From the NCBI GenBank assembly GCA_025529335.1, contig JAMYHX010000183.1, positions 1 through 64,000 of the forward strand: a stretch of DNA of 64,000 nt, in the 5' to 3' direction. Origin of the DNA: Rhizopus sp. PT2906 (taxonomy: Eukaryota > Mucoromycota > Mucoromycetes > Mucorales > Rhizopodaceae). Position 1 is the first letter of the stretch; every line of letters starts with the position of its first letter. The position numbers were made by a program, and so were the translations under genes. This document shows, in pieces, positions 44,239-54,299 of the stretch. The notes beneath the pieces are model-generated. The model saw nothing but the letters and a program-made list of their open reading frames with translations. It did no database searches and was not told the DNA's origin.

Positions 44239-46444
44239 CTATAGCAATTGTCTAGACAATATCTCCCGTCGTCTACGCTCTGCTTCTTTCTCAATCTGTT
44301 CAATCTTCTCATACCCCTTTTCCTTTATGATCTGGATGCTTTGTTCAATCAAAGAAAGGGTGTACTGCTCAACTGTCATTTTCTTTTGTTCGTCATCAAG
44401 TTCGGCCATTATTTCATCACTAACATGTTCTTCATGCATATTCAAAGCAGGTACGCTTGGCGAGGTAGACGGCGACCAATGTCGTATTAACTTTGCTTCA
44501 CCTTCTTCAAATGTAATCAGCCTTCTTGTACGCCCTCCTTCTTCTCTATAGGACGTCACAGGTGTATCCCCAATCGAACCTTCGATCGTTCCGTTCTTGG
44601 GTTCTATAGGCGAGCACGGACGGCTTCCAAAGATGTCATGCGCATCAACCTCCATCTGTGAACTTTGAGCTGGTGTAGATTGCATAAACTGCAATGGTTC
44701 ATTCAACTGCTGAATAGATGTTGTCTCATCATCTAGAGACTCGACATCAAACACATATGCACCACTTTGTTGGTTCGTTAGATCATCTAAAGGCTCAGTG
44801 TCTCTTGAGAACAATGTCTGACTATGTGGGGGTGTCGGTATAACATGATGGAATGGATGGCTATTACTAATGCCAGTACTACTGTCGTTGCTACCATGAC
44901 TGCTACTAGTACTACTGCTACTGCCAACAGGTTGATGAGATGAAGGGTCGTTGATGAGTATATATGGATCATTTGTGCGTGTTTTATTCTTTGAAAGACT
45001 CAAGTTTTTCTTTGCCAATGGTCGGATAGATGCCATGGTGGGTTCTATTTGTCGGCCCTTTCCTTTATCTTTTTTGATGGATATGATAGGCTAATGCAAA
45101 TTTAGGTTAATCACAAGCTCATAGTTTACATGCATCTGTTACCTCTTCTTGATTGTCGTCAATCTGTTTTAGAACCCTTACTTTTGATCGACCAGGACTG
45201 GTTGTCCTTGAAGCAACAATGTTATCAGAAGGCTCATCCATACTTGTATCAACATGCGTGGTATGTGTGGGAATAAATGTAGACAGCTTCTTTTGTTGAC
45301 TGGGAACATTCTGTATTATAAGTTCATCGCTATTGCTATCGTTGGTTGCGTCACTGGGGCTTGGGCTCGTTTCATGCACTATTATCTTTGGACGTTTGAC
45401 ATCTTTACTTTTTTTAGAGATACTTTTTGATGAAGAGCTGAGACCTGTATCACGCCTTTTACGCGACTCTCTCTTTGAATAAGTGACTAGACGACTTTTT
45501 CTGGTCAACTTTGGTGCAGAAGTGAAGGTTGTATCAATACTCCAAATATCATTTTCAGGATTGGCTTCTGACGATGGATTATCCTATTCTTCCCCTTTTA
45601 GATAAACAAATCTGATATACACATGCATCAAGTATACCTTTGAAGCAGACAGTGCACTACGAGCCTCTGATGTAGCTAATGATAACCTGCTTCTACTGCT
45701 TCTAGTATTTTTAAAAAAGATACATTCTTTGTTTAGCTTCTTATGCTCTTCACTAAATAAACAGATTTTAATGAATTACTTGTACATAAGGTTATATGTA
45801 TACACAAACTTACATAATATCTTCAATCTCACTGGGGTCCATTATCTCTGAGTGGCAATAAGGACATCTTACTCTCGTTGGGTGTTCTCGGGTAGGAGCA
45901 AAATAGAAGCCAGCATTTGCAATCTAGGACACTTTAGCTCAAGCACTTTGTTGAAGCTCCTTTTGTTTTTCGGTTACCTTGGTAGCAGACGGCAGTGCCT
46001 TCTGAGCCTTTTTCTTTGGTGGCCAATAGTTATGTCTTGTAAAAGTCGCTAACCGCATAGACCGCATGCGTGTCCCCTTTGCAGTTGTCTGATCAACATC
46101 AAGATCATGAGAAGGATTGTCTGGAAAATCAAGCACAACCCAAGGACAATCTGGTGATTCATAAGCATGACGGGTGAATGGTGATTGTCCTTGCTTCCAT
46201 TGACTTAATTCAACTTTGCATAGAAAGCATTTTAAAGTGTCTGTCATTTTAGGTCTGCGTGTAAAGTAAAGACCGGCTCTCGCAAACTACAAAAAGGGTT
46301 CTCTCCCCTTCTTTATCAGTTAACGATTGTGTAGAGTGAATGTTTAAATATTACAGTTTCTGGCTTGTGAAAGTTCTTTTGCGTATGGGGCCATTTTACA
46401 GTGTTGTTATGGAATGATTCAACACGATTTTCAAAAAGATTCAT
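44239..46444 (-). CDS. BIR1: Bir1/survivin-type inhibitor-of-apoptosis-repeat protein
   Basis: The gene starts at 46444 ('MNLFENRVESFHNNTVKWPH'), and the exon joins give two BIR domains. BIR1 spans 'ARAGLYFTRRPKMTDTLKCF' to 'DCPWVVL', with zinc ligands CFLC...H...C. BIR2 spans 'RLATFTRHNYWP' through 'IANAGFYFAPTREHPTRVRC' to 'NKECIFF'. A long disordered, Ser-rich, basic middle follows. The C-terminal helix ('TLSLIEQSIQIIKEKGYEKI', ending 'SRQLL') resembles the part of Bir1/survivin that pairs with borealin/INCENP. Bir1 belongs to the chromosomal passenger complex and guides Aurora kinase to kinetochores. About six exons; exon borders in the middle are less certain. Confidence 0.9.
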
Positions 46445-46583
46445 AATAAAAAAGAAAAAAGAAAATATACAAAGCGCACCAAAAATTATACCAAAATTGG
46501 TCCTGTCAAGGGAAAAAGAGATGCTTGATGAACCAAAAGAACAATTTATAACATATAAAGCTAACTAAACTCGTTTTATATCA

Positions 46584-46709
46584 ATGAAAATAGTCTTTTC
46601 ATTGTTAATTATTATTATCAGCTGTATGAGCTTGAGTAGAGATTATTCTTATATGCATCAACTGGAAACTGGACTGTTGGTACGCCATAAAGGCCAATAT
46701 TTTGCATAA
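46584..46709 (+). CDS. Possible 41-residue secreted peptide
   Basis: A short frame lies between two minus-strand genes. It begins with a signal-peptide-like stretch ('MKIVFSLLIIIISCMSLS') followed by 'RDYSYMHQLETGLL' and stops at 46709. A TATA-like 'atataaag' lies about 30 nt upstream. No homologue is recognised. It may be chance, or a first exon of something larger. Confidence 0.3.
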   Translation: MKIVFSLLIIIISCMSLSRDYSYMHQLETGLLVRHKGQYFA

Positions 46710-46814
46710 AAAATATTGCTTATTTCACCTTTCGTACATCCGCCAGCTGATGCTAACGTAATGAGTTATCTTTCTTATTGTGTCTATTGCCTTCACTAAT
46801 ATGTAAGGTCTTGT

Positions 46815-47966
46815 TTATTTTGAATGTGAATACACTTTATGGATACCCATTGCTGAAGTCATTAGTACAATGATTGTTGCACCAGAGATACTGTGTATGT
46901 CTGGATACTCGTGTAATATGAATATCCCGAATATAAATGCGAATACAACATCATTCATACGCATAAGCGTGCCTGGACCAGCAGGAGCCATTTGTAATCT
47001 AAGTCAAAGTTGTTAATTGAGATATATATATATATTATAGAAGCATTAAGGATACTTACCCTTGATTCAAGAAGCATTGACCAATAAAAGCAGTAATACC
47101 TACAAGTAACAACATATTGTATTCATTCATGCCATGAGGAGCCACTGGCTTTTGAAAGGCAAACATGCCCACCAAGCTAAAGACGGAAGAAATGGCCCCA
47201 AAATAAACAACGTGTACCATAAAATGCGCACCCTTTCCAATCTTGCGGACAGTAACGTAAGCAATAGCAGACATGACTGCACCAAGAAGAGCACAAAAGA
47301 TAGCAAAAAGTCTGGCCCATTCACTCACGTCCTTGCTTTCCTTGTCATCACCACCAAATAAGAATTGAGGCTTTGATACCAAAACAACGCCTGCAAGACA
47401 TGCTACAGAGCAGATACCGTCAAACAGTGTAAAGGCTTCTCCAAGAACAATGGCAGCTAAAATAGCAGTAAATGATGGTCCCAAGAAAAAGACAACTACA
47501 CGAAAATGTTGATAAACTGAAAAAGTAATAGATATGTGAATCGTATACCTGTTGCATCAGCCAATGGTAGCTGTGTGATACTAAAATAGAATAAGCTGAG
47601 ACCCACAGTTCCTGCAAAACCTCTCAAAAATAGCCACCCACGAATGTTTTTGTTACCCAAAGGGTCTATTTTTAACACTATGCAGATCAATAAACCAAGC
47701 ACTGCTTGAACAATAGATCTAGCAAAGACAATTTCAAATGAAGGAAAGCTTGATCCACTTAATTTAACAAATAGTGACATGGTAGAAAAGCCAAGAGCAG
47801 AAAGGGTCATGTACAGTAACCCAAGCAGTTCTCTTTTTCTATTATGTTGTTGTTGTTGTTGTTGCTTGGCAATTAAAGGAGTTGTTTCATTACTGCTACT
47901 ATTAGGAATAGACACCACAGTCGATTCTTCTTCTCTACTGTGGCTCATGTTAAAATGTAACAACAA
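46815..47966 (-). CDS. EamA/DMT-family membrane transporter (SLC35G-like)
   Basis: Three exons give about ten membrane spans. A polar N terminus with a six-Gln run precedes 'LLYMTLSALGFSTMSLFVKL', the EamA opening. Characteristic repeats include 'FEIVFARSIVQAVLGLLI', 'LFYFSITQLPLADATVVFF', 'FTAILAAIVLGEAFTLFDGI' and, in the last exon, 'MAPAGPGTLMRMNDVVFAFI'. The stop is at 46817-46815. Two in-frame starts exist (47966 and 47948). EamA proteins in the SLC35 superfamily carry small metabolites or nucleotide sugars across membranes. The substrate cannot be told from sequence. Confidence 0.9.
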
Positions 47967-48271
47967 AAAAATAATTTTCTACAACTTTTTTTTTTGGTAT
48001 TGTTCTATTCTCGCCCCCCCTTTCCAATGGCTGTGTCGCACAATTAATTTGGTCACCTAGCAACGTCTCCTGGCTCGTGTTCCAATTGCGCTAAAGACTA
48101 CTCTTTAAGAAAAGTGTCAACTTTTTTATTGTGCTTTTCGATTTGCGTATCATAATTAATTTAATACAGAAAAAAAAAAAACAGAATAAGGGGGGGGGGA
48201 AGTAAAAAGTATATTAAATATAGGACTTGTCTTTGTTCAATCCTTTTATAAGGAATATGTATGTACATCTA

Positions 48272-49678
48272 TTAAAAAGTAAGAAATCTTTCTCTATAAG
48301 GATCTGGTCCATTTGCGCCGTATATCTCGTTTGTTTCTGGATATTTATCAAAATGTGAACAATCTCCTTCTCCTTTTATGTTTGGCACATAAGGTGGTTT
48401 CACTTGTTTGTTGGCTAGTTTGACAAAATCAATTTCACTGAACCATCTATGATCCTTGATGTCCTGTGCGCCTGCCTTTAGGTTTCCGAATCGTCTACTG
48501 AGATCACCTGTGAGTAATCGTTTGAGTAAATCTCTTGCATGAGGATCAAAATAGGCCGGCCATTTAATTCTCCCTTGAATGATTTTTTCATAGAGCTTGA
48601 GATGATCATCATCATAAAATGGTGGATATCCTGCCAACATTTCAAATATCAAAATACCCAAACTCCACCAATCGACAGCTGGACCGTATCCTTTAGATTG
48701 AATCACTTCTGGTGCCAAATAATCTGGTGTTCCACAAAGTGTCCATGTAATATCAGATACATACTTTGCAAATCCAAAATCTGTAATCTTTATGTGTCCA
48801 TTCACATCAATCAACACATTCTCTGGTTTCAAATCACGGTAGATGATCTTTTTGGAATGAAGGTATTCGATAACCAAGACAACTTCTGCTGCATAAAATC
48901 TGGCTACGTGATCTGGGAATCGCTATATCAACAGATTAAGTTATCATTTGACAGGATATATTCATATATTTTTAAAGTTGTACCTTATTCTTTCTTAGAA
49001 TGCTAAATAATTCTCCACCTGGCACGTAATCCATGACCATGTAAAGATAGATATCATCTTGAAACGTACCCCAGAGATTCACCATGAATGGATTTGCCGT
49101 TGTTTCGAGAATATGTTTTTCATTATTTGTGTGCTCAACTTGCTTTAGTCGTACAACTTCAGACTTTTTAAGAACTTTGATGGCGTAATATCTATCATTA
49201 TGTTTTGATTGTGCCAAATGAACTCTACCAAATGAGCCTGTTCCTAATGTTCTCGATAGTTTAAAGTCATCTAATTTCAATTGAGGTTTATTCTTGCGTT
49301 GTTGTAATATTTGTCGATCATAATTTAAATAGTTTTGCTGTAATTTCTCTCTTTCTATAACTATAAATATTAGATTGATTACTTATAAGTCAATTTTACA
49401 CACCTTTGTCTATTTAAAAAAAAGGTTTTAGCATATATATATATATATATGTGTGTGTGTGTATACACGTTTTGTTATTTTATTATTTTACCTGTATTTT
49501 CATCACTCACTGGTACTTGTTCCATTTTAGGTTTTTTATCATCCTCTTGTGTTGTACCACCAAATCCAAAGAAAGACCGCCGTTGATGTTTTGAGTCCTG
49601 TGTCATAGTGCTACTACTGCTACTACTTTGACTATTCTGCCTAGTCGCTTTATTCATAATCTTGTGTAGAAAGGACAT
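48272..49678 (-). CDS. cAMP-dependent protein kinase catalytic subunit
   Basis: The start at 49678 ('MSFLHKIMNKATRQ') is chosen over an upstream in-frame ATG (49741) that would add an implausible hydrophobic leader. The kinase core is complete: 'LGTGSFGRVHLAQS', 'YYAIKVLKK', 'YRDLKPENVLI', 'TDFGFAKYV', 'TWTLCGTPDYLAPE' with the activation-loop Thr, and a C-terminal 'YRERFLTF' hydrophobic motif. These features define the AGC/PKA family. PKA controls growth, dimorphism and sporulation in Mucorales. Between the first exon and the kinase exons the frame is best kept by a 6-nt microexon (ACAAAG, at about 49404-49409), giving 'NTDKVIEREKLQQ'. This exon join is a prediction. Confidence 0.95.
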
Positions 49679-49741
49679 TATTTTTTTCAATTGACATGAT
49701 AAAAAAAAGAAAAAGAATGAAAAAGCCAGTAAAATGATCAT

Positions 49742-49926
49742 ATTTATTCTCTAGAAAAAAAAAAAAAAATGAAATTTCAATGACTGCTTTTGACATCTAA
49801 AATAAGTACTACTGCTGCTACTACAACAACTACTACAACAACTACTACTTTAAAATGATGGATATCATTCTTGATTTCATTATTAAAAATAAATGTATTT
49901 TAATTACACACGCGTATAAAGTAAGA
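49742..49926. repeat. Simple-repeat stretch (CTA/CAA type)
   Basis: Imperfect (ACT/ACA)n trinucleotides lie at about 49806-49850 between the PKA start and the end of the Rax1 gene. An (AT)n(GT)n tract lies nearby inside the PKA intron at about 49434-49462. Confidence 0.7.
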
Positions 49927-50937
49927 TTATAGACGATGAGGTGGAATAGCACAAAAGATAATAGTACAAATGACAGAAATGATAATACTCTGACCTAATT
50001 GCCAAATAGACCTTGACACCAAGATACGTTTGACTTGTGGTTGCTTAATTGAGTTGAATTTAAATGTCGTAGTCTCACTAAATAATAATAATTATAATTA
50101 TAACCTACACGTGTTATTGAACAATGTGGGTGTGTACCTCTTATTGAATACAAGGACCCAAAGAGGGTCTAATCCAGTCAAGAATACCAACATATTATAG
50201 ACTCCAAGCCAGAAAGGTAATAGTATCTATATATTATAAAAATGAGCCACTATGAATGAATTATACTTTTATATTTTTACCCAAAATCGTGTGCCCCATT
50301 GTGGATAACCTAGGAATATAAAACAAAGTGATGTAGTCAATGCTGCCAGCAAACAGACTAATCCGACCACCAATCTTCCCAACTGCTGATAGAGCGTAAC
50401 ATTCCCCCATGCTTTTAATCTTAGAAACTTTGGGTAAGCAAATCGTTGCATATACTCAAGTATGTACTGTTTAGCTTCTGCAAACAACAAAGGATCATCT
50501 CTCGCTTCAGTCTTTTGTAAGTCTTTCACAAGAGATTCCCTTAGTTCAGACGGTAATTGGGTTACTTCTTTTGTTGCGGATGGTACCAGGTATCTTAATA
50601 ATAATCGTTGTGCTGATTCTGCCAACTCTTTACGACTGGGTATCTTTTCGACTTCTTCTTGTTGAGGTGAATGGGATAAACGACTCAATAGTCTAGGAGA
50701 TTGATATCCTTCACTTAGATCATCCTCAGATAAATGCCCTGTACGATGCATGGCTTTGACATATTTTTTCCATAATAATTCATGATGTTGTAAGTCTAGA
50801 TAAAAGTCTAGTATCTCTTCCATCTTTAGTCTATCTCTCATAACAATATAAAAGTTATATAAACAGACGGGTGGTAATGTCTTTCTGCTGAGTACTTGAT
50901 CTAGTGTTGGTAAATCAGCATGCACATCTTGTGACAT
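49927..50937 (-). CDS. RAX1: Rax1-like RGS-domain membrane protein
   Basis: It starts at 50937 ('MSQDVHADLPTLDQVLSRKT') and ends at the TAA at 49929-49927, over three exons. The N-terminal RGS-like domain ('VCLYNFYIVMRDRLKMEEI', 'FAEAKQYILEYMQRFAYPKF') is followed by three hydrophobic spans ('LVVGLVCLLAALTTSLCFIF', 'ILLPFWLGVYNMLVFLTG', 'IIISVICTIIFC'). This is the architecture of Rax1, a bud-site and cell-pole landmark in budding yeast that also functions in hyphal and stress signalling in other fungi. The motif 'LKAWGNVTLYQQLGRLVVG' is strongly Rax1-like. The gene is divergent from the phosphoesterase gene, with about 110 bp between starts. Confidence 0.9.
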
Positions 50938-51050
50938 TGGGTGTTTATATGAATTAATATAAAAAAAAGAGAAAGAAAGAAAGAAAAAAAAAGAGGGGGG
51001 AAAAAGAGGAAAGAGGAGGTAAATATATATTTTTTTTTTATTTTTAAAGC

Positions 51051-51808
51051 ATGATTTTAGTCAATAACACAGAGGATAAAAAGGATGGTTATATTCGTTT
51101 TATATGCATATCAGATACACATGGAAAGACCAAGTTTGAAATACCTGATGGTGATGTACTAAGTAAATAGTATTGACAACTTCAGAAAAGAAAAAAAAAA
51201 AAAACTAATCTAATTAAGTCCATGCTGGTGACATCACAAAGCACAGTCGAATGACAGAGTTCACAGAGACAATAGAATGGCTAGGTTCTTTACCTCACAA
51301 GATCAAAATCATCACAGGTGGAAATCATGATCATTACTTGGATGACACATTCAATTATACAAAACATAAGCAAACTATACTTGCACTGATGGAAAAACAT
51401 GGTCTAACTTATCTGGAGCATGAATCATATCAACTGCCTGCTGAGTTTGGTTCACTTTGCTTGTTCGTTTCGCCCTATGCTCCTATTCATTTAGGTGGTG
51501 CCTTTATGCTAACAGACATGTCAGAGATATGGAATACGATACCAGACTCTGTTGATATTCTAGTGACACATACACCTCCATTTGGTTATCAAGACAAGGT
51601 AACACGGTATGATAGACATGTCGGCTGTCAGTATTTGATGGATAAAATTAAGCAAACTAAACCTCGAGTGTGTATCTTTGGTCATATTCATGAGTCTTAC
51701 GGATACACATTAGATGGTACATTGTATATTAATGCCTGTTTGAATAATAATCGGTATAAACCTGTAAATAAGCCTATTACATTTGATTTATTTGTACATC
51801 CAAAATAA
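51051..51808 (+). CDS. Calcineurin-like metallophosphoesterase (MPPED/UPF0046 type)
   Basis: The exons are 51051-51162 and 51219-51808, giving 233 residues. The metal-binding motifs are complete: 'ISDTHGK', 'HAGDITKH', 'GGNHDHY', 'LVTHTPPFG' and 'FGHIHESYG'. The family (MPPED1/MPPED2 in animals) hydrolyses phosphodiesters in vitro; physiological substrates are poorly known. The intron follows 'DVLI' and acceptor choice restores 'HAGD'. The gene is followed after 33 bp by the start of the next plus-strand gene. Confidence 0.93.
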
Positions 51809-51841
51809 AAACTCCTCTCTCTCTAACTTTCTTTTTTTATC

Positions 51842-53257
51842 ATGTTACAACAGCCAAGGAAGAAGAGGGCCATAGACTGGCTGATCTATGCAATCCTACT
51901 GTTCCTTGTCTATCTGTGTATTCATGCTTATAATAATAATGACATAAAACCAACAACAACAACAATAGAAAACACTGCTAAACAAGATAAAATAACAACC
52001 CAAAAAGCATACATTCGCTACAATCAAAAGCAACCCACACTTACCTTTCAACAAGATAATGGGACAACCTACATGGACTTCCCTTGGTACCAACGACCTC
52101 ACACCCGACCTCAATTCAGACCGAATATTGATCTGCTGTCAACAGACTTATCGGCCAAGGATAGACGCATCTTGCTCGAAAAAGCCATCTTGCAAGCCAA
52201 GAAACTCGCATTGCGAAAGTTTCCTGCTGCTGAATATACCACCATACGAGGCACTAACCTAACAGCAACCCAAACTGCGGCATTTCGAGAAAAACTGACA
52301 TGCTGGACCATGGGACAGTGGATACGAGATGAACAGAATAGCTTTCGTTTGAAGCATTTGCAGGAACCCATCTACAGTTCATGTGACCACAAGTTCTACA
52401 AGACTCATAAAGAAAGCGAGAAACGAGAAGAGACAAAGTATGTGTGGAAACCTTATTCTCAGGCATGTCCTGTCAGTCGAAAGGTATCTAGCGCACGTTG
52501 GTGTAAATTGTTGAAAGGTAGAAACATGCTGCTGGTCGGTGATCTTGCACATTATCAATATCATGAATTGTTCTTGGATACCTTTAGAGATGATCCTACT
52601 GTTTGCTTTGGTGAATTGAATTGCAAAGGTAAGAATTGCAATATAAACAATACATGTCTATTCACCTTTTTAATAGACCATACTATTTGTAAGCACAAGG
52701 ATACGCGTCTTAGATATGTCCGTAATGATATCCTGTCTACCATTCGAAAGTTTCATAATCGAGATCAAGGTCATCCATTAGCCAATATTGTGGAATGGCC
52801 ATTTGTCTCTTCCAACATGCTTTCATCTTACCCGATCCTTATTCTTAGCCGCACCACTCAATTAGACGATAACGACGTTTTGTTTACCCGACGACTGATT
52901 CACACCATGAAGGTTATCCGTGAGACTTCACCTGATGCTCTTGTCATCTACCAAAGTTCATCTATTGGTCATCCGTTCTGCCAAGATGCTGAACGACCCC
53001 TGTCAAAGGAATTATCAGATGATGAGCTCAAGCGGTTACCCTATGGATGGAGTGAGACCAAACGTAGGAATGCCATCGCTAAAACGATTGTTGAGGCATC
53101 AGGTGGTATCTATCTTGACTTAGCTGCCATGACAGACCTTAGACCAGATGGCCATATCGGTCAAGGTGATTGCCTAAGATACTGTATACCTGGACCTCTG
53201 GATGCTACCATGCAGATATATTATAATGTATTTTTGGAATTGGAAAAGGGAGCTTAA
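51842..53257 (+). CDS. TBL/Cas1p-like O-acetyltransferase (PC-esterase), catalytic residues substituted
   Basis: An intronless 471-codon frame. A basic N terminus plus one span ('WLIYAILLFLVYLCIHAY') predicts a type II Golgi membrane protein. The lumenal part has the PC-esterase layout: 'WKPYSQACPVSRKVSSARWC', 'LKGRNMLLVGDLAHYQYHEL' and, near the end, 'GQGDCLRYCIPGPLDA'. In plant TBL proteins and relatives the first motif is GDS and the second is D-C-x-H. Here Ser is Leu (GDL) and His is Arg. Both expected catalytic residues are missing, so this paralogue may be inactive or use another mechanism. The active-family role is O-acetylation of cell-wall polysaccharide. Confidence 0.82.
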   Translation: MLQQPRKKRAIDWLIYAILLFLVYLCIHAYNNNDIKPTTTTIENTAKQDKITTQKAYIRYNQKQPTLTFQQDNGTTYMDFPWYQRPHTRPQFRPNIDLLSTDLSAKDRRILLEKAILQAKKLALRKFPAAEYTTIRGTNLTATQTAAFREKLTCWTMGQWIRDEQNSFRLKHLQEPIYSSCDHKFYKTHKESEKREETKYVWKPYSQACPVSRKVSSARWCKLLKGRNMLLVGDLAHYQYHELFLDTFRDDPTVCFGELNCKGKNCNINNTCLFTFLIDHTICKHKDTRLRYVRNDILSTIRKFHNRDQGHPLANIVEWPFVSSNMLSSYPILILSRTTQLDDNDVLFTRRLIHTMKVIRETSPDALVIYQSSSIGHPFCQDAERPLSKELSDDELKRLPYGWSETKRRNAIAKTIVEASGGIYLDLAAMTDLRPDGHIGQGDCLRYCIPGPLDATMQIYYNVFLELEKGA

Positions 53258-54299
53258 TAATGTTGCAGTCATTTTGATTATTCAAAAACTTTGTATAATA
53301 AATAATAACATCGGCTTTAAATAACTCAGTCAGGCCAAGAAAAAAAAGTGGGTGCATAACCGCCTCGAAAAATAAAAAAGTCCTAGAGTTTCTAGCAAAG
53401 TTTACCTCGTAGACAAACAAGATGCAACCTAAAAGAATAAAGAAAGAGTCTTCAAGAAGAAATAAAATATTATTTCTCTTAAATATGTAAAACATATGGA
53501 ACACTCTGGCGAAGAGGATATAAATGCTACGAATAACATGATGGCAATAACAAACTCCACATTGGAAACGAAAGAAATCAAAAGAGACTCTCCTGCAACA
53601 GCTAGAGCAGCCTCTTTATTAAATGTCAAATCTACATAACAGACATGGTTTGATCTACCCAGGTTTTAGATGCAGTGACGACGGTAAATTGTGGGTCGTA
53701 CCTACCACAATTGCCGTTGCCTCCAATCCGACTTCGGATGTGGTTATAGGCTTTCTATCCGTGCTTTATTCTCAGAAAAACAATAAAAAAAAATTACTTG
53801 TAATCTATACTCTTTACATCTTTCTATGCGTGCGTTATGGATGAGGAAACCATGGCAGCTTGGGCGGGAGCTAGAAAACTTTCGACATCAGGGCTGGGTA
53901 GCTGCCACATCCTCTGTCGTCTTTTCGGCAACATTGCTATTGTGGGTTGTACCTACCACAATCTTGAATTCTATTTTTGAAAACCTTGAATTTCAAATGC
54001 AAATCACTGTAACTTATTGTGACATTTCTCTACTTCGAAGGGACAAAGCTTCTAGACATAAAGGGATAATAGTTTTTGGCTTAGTGTCATTCATTTGTTG
54101 GAAAGTGATATTTATTTTTTGGTTGCAAACATTCAATTTGTTTAAACATGATATTTTATTGAAGGTCCAATTGAGCGCTAAAATATAAAACAAACAAACG
54201 TCCGCCCGGATCCGTTCAATCCGTTTGAAAGTAGATAATAGCGAAAAAACCCCTTATGAGCACAAGGGTAAAAAATGTAAAAGGAAAGTGATGAGTAGA
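53258..54299. other. Intergenic region with two copies of a palindromic motif
   Basis: Two copies of a sequence with complementary arms, (aa)ttgtgg...ccacaa(tt), lie at about 53687-53712 and 53940-53962. Both have the core 'tgtggg(t/c)(t/c)gtacctaccaca'. A 120-codon open frame at 53826-54188 runs through the second and has no domain; it is not called. No other gene is supported. Confidence 0.5.

Noticed and set aside
53826..54188. 120-codon open frame before LINE copy B
   Set aside because: It crosses a repeated palindromic motif and shows no domain or codon bias typical of the real genes here.
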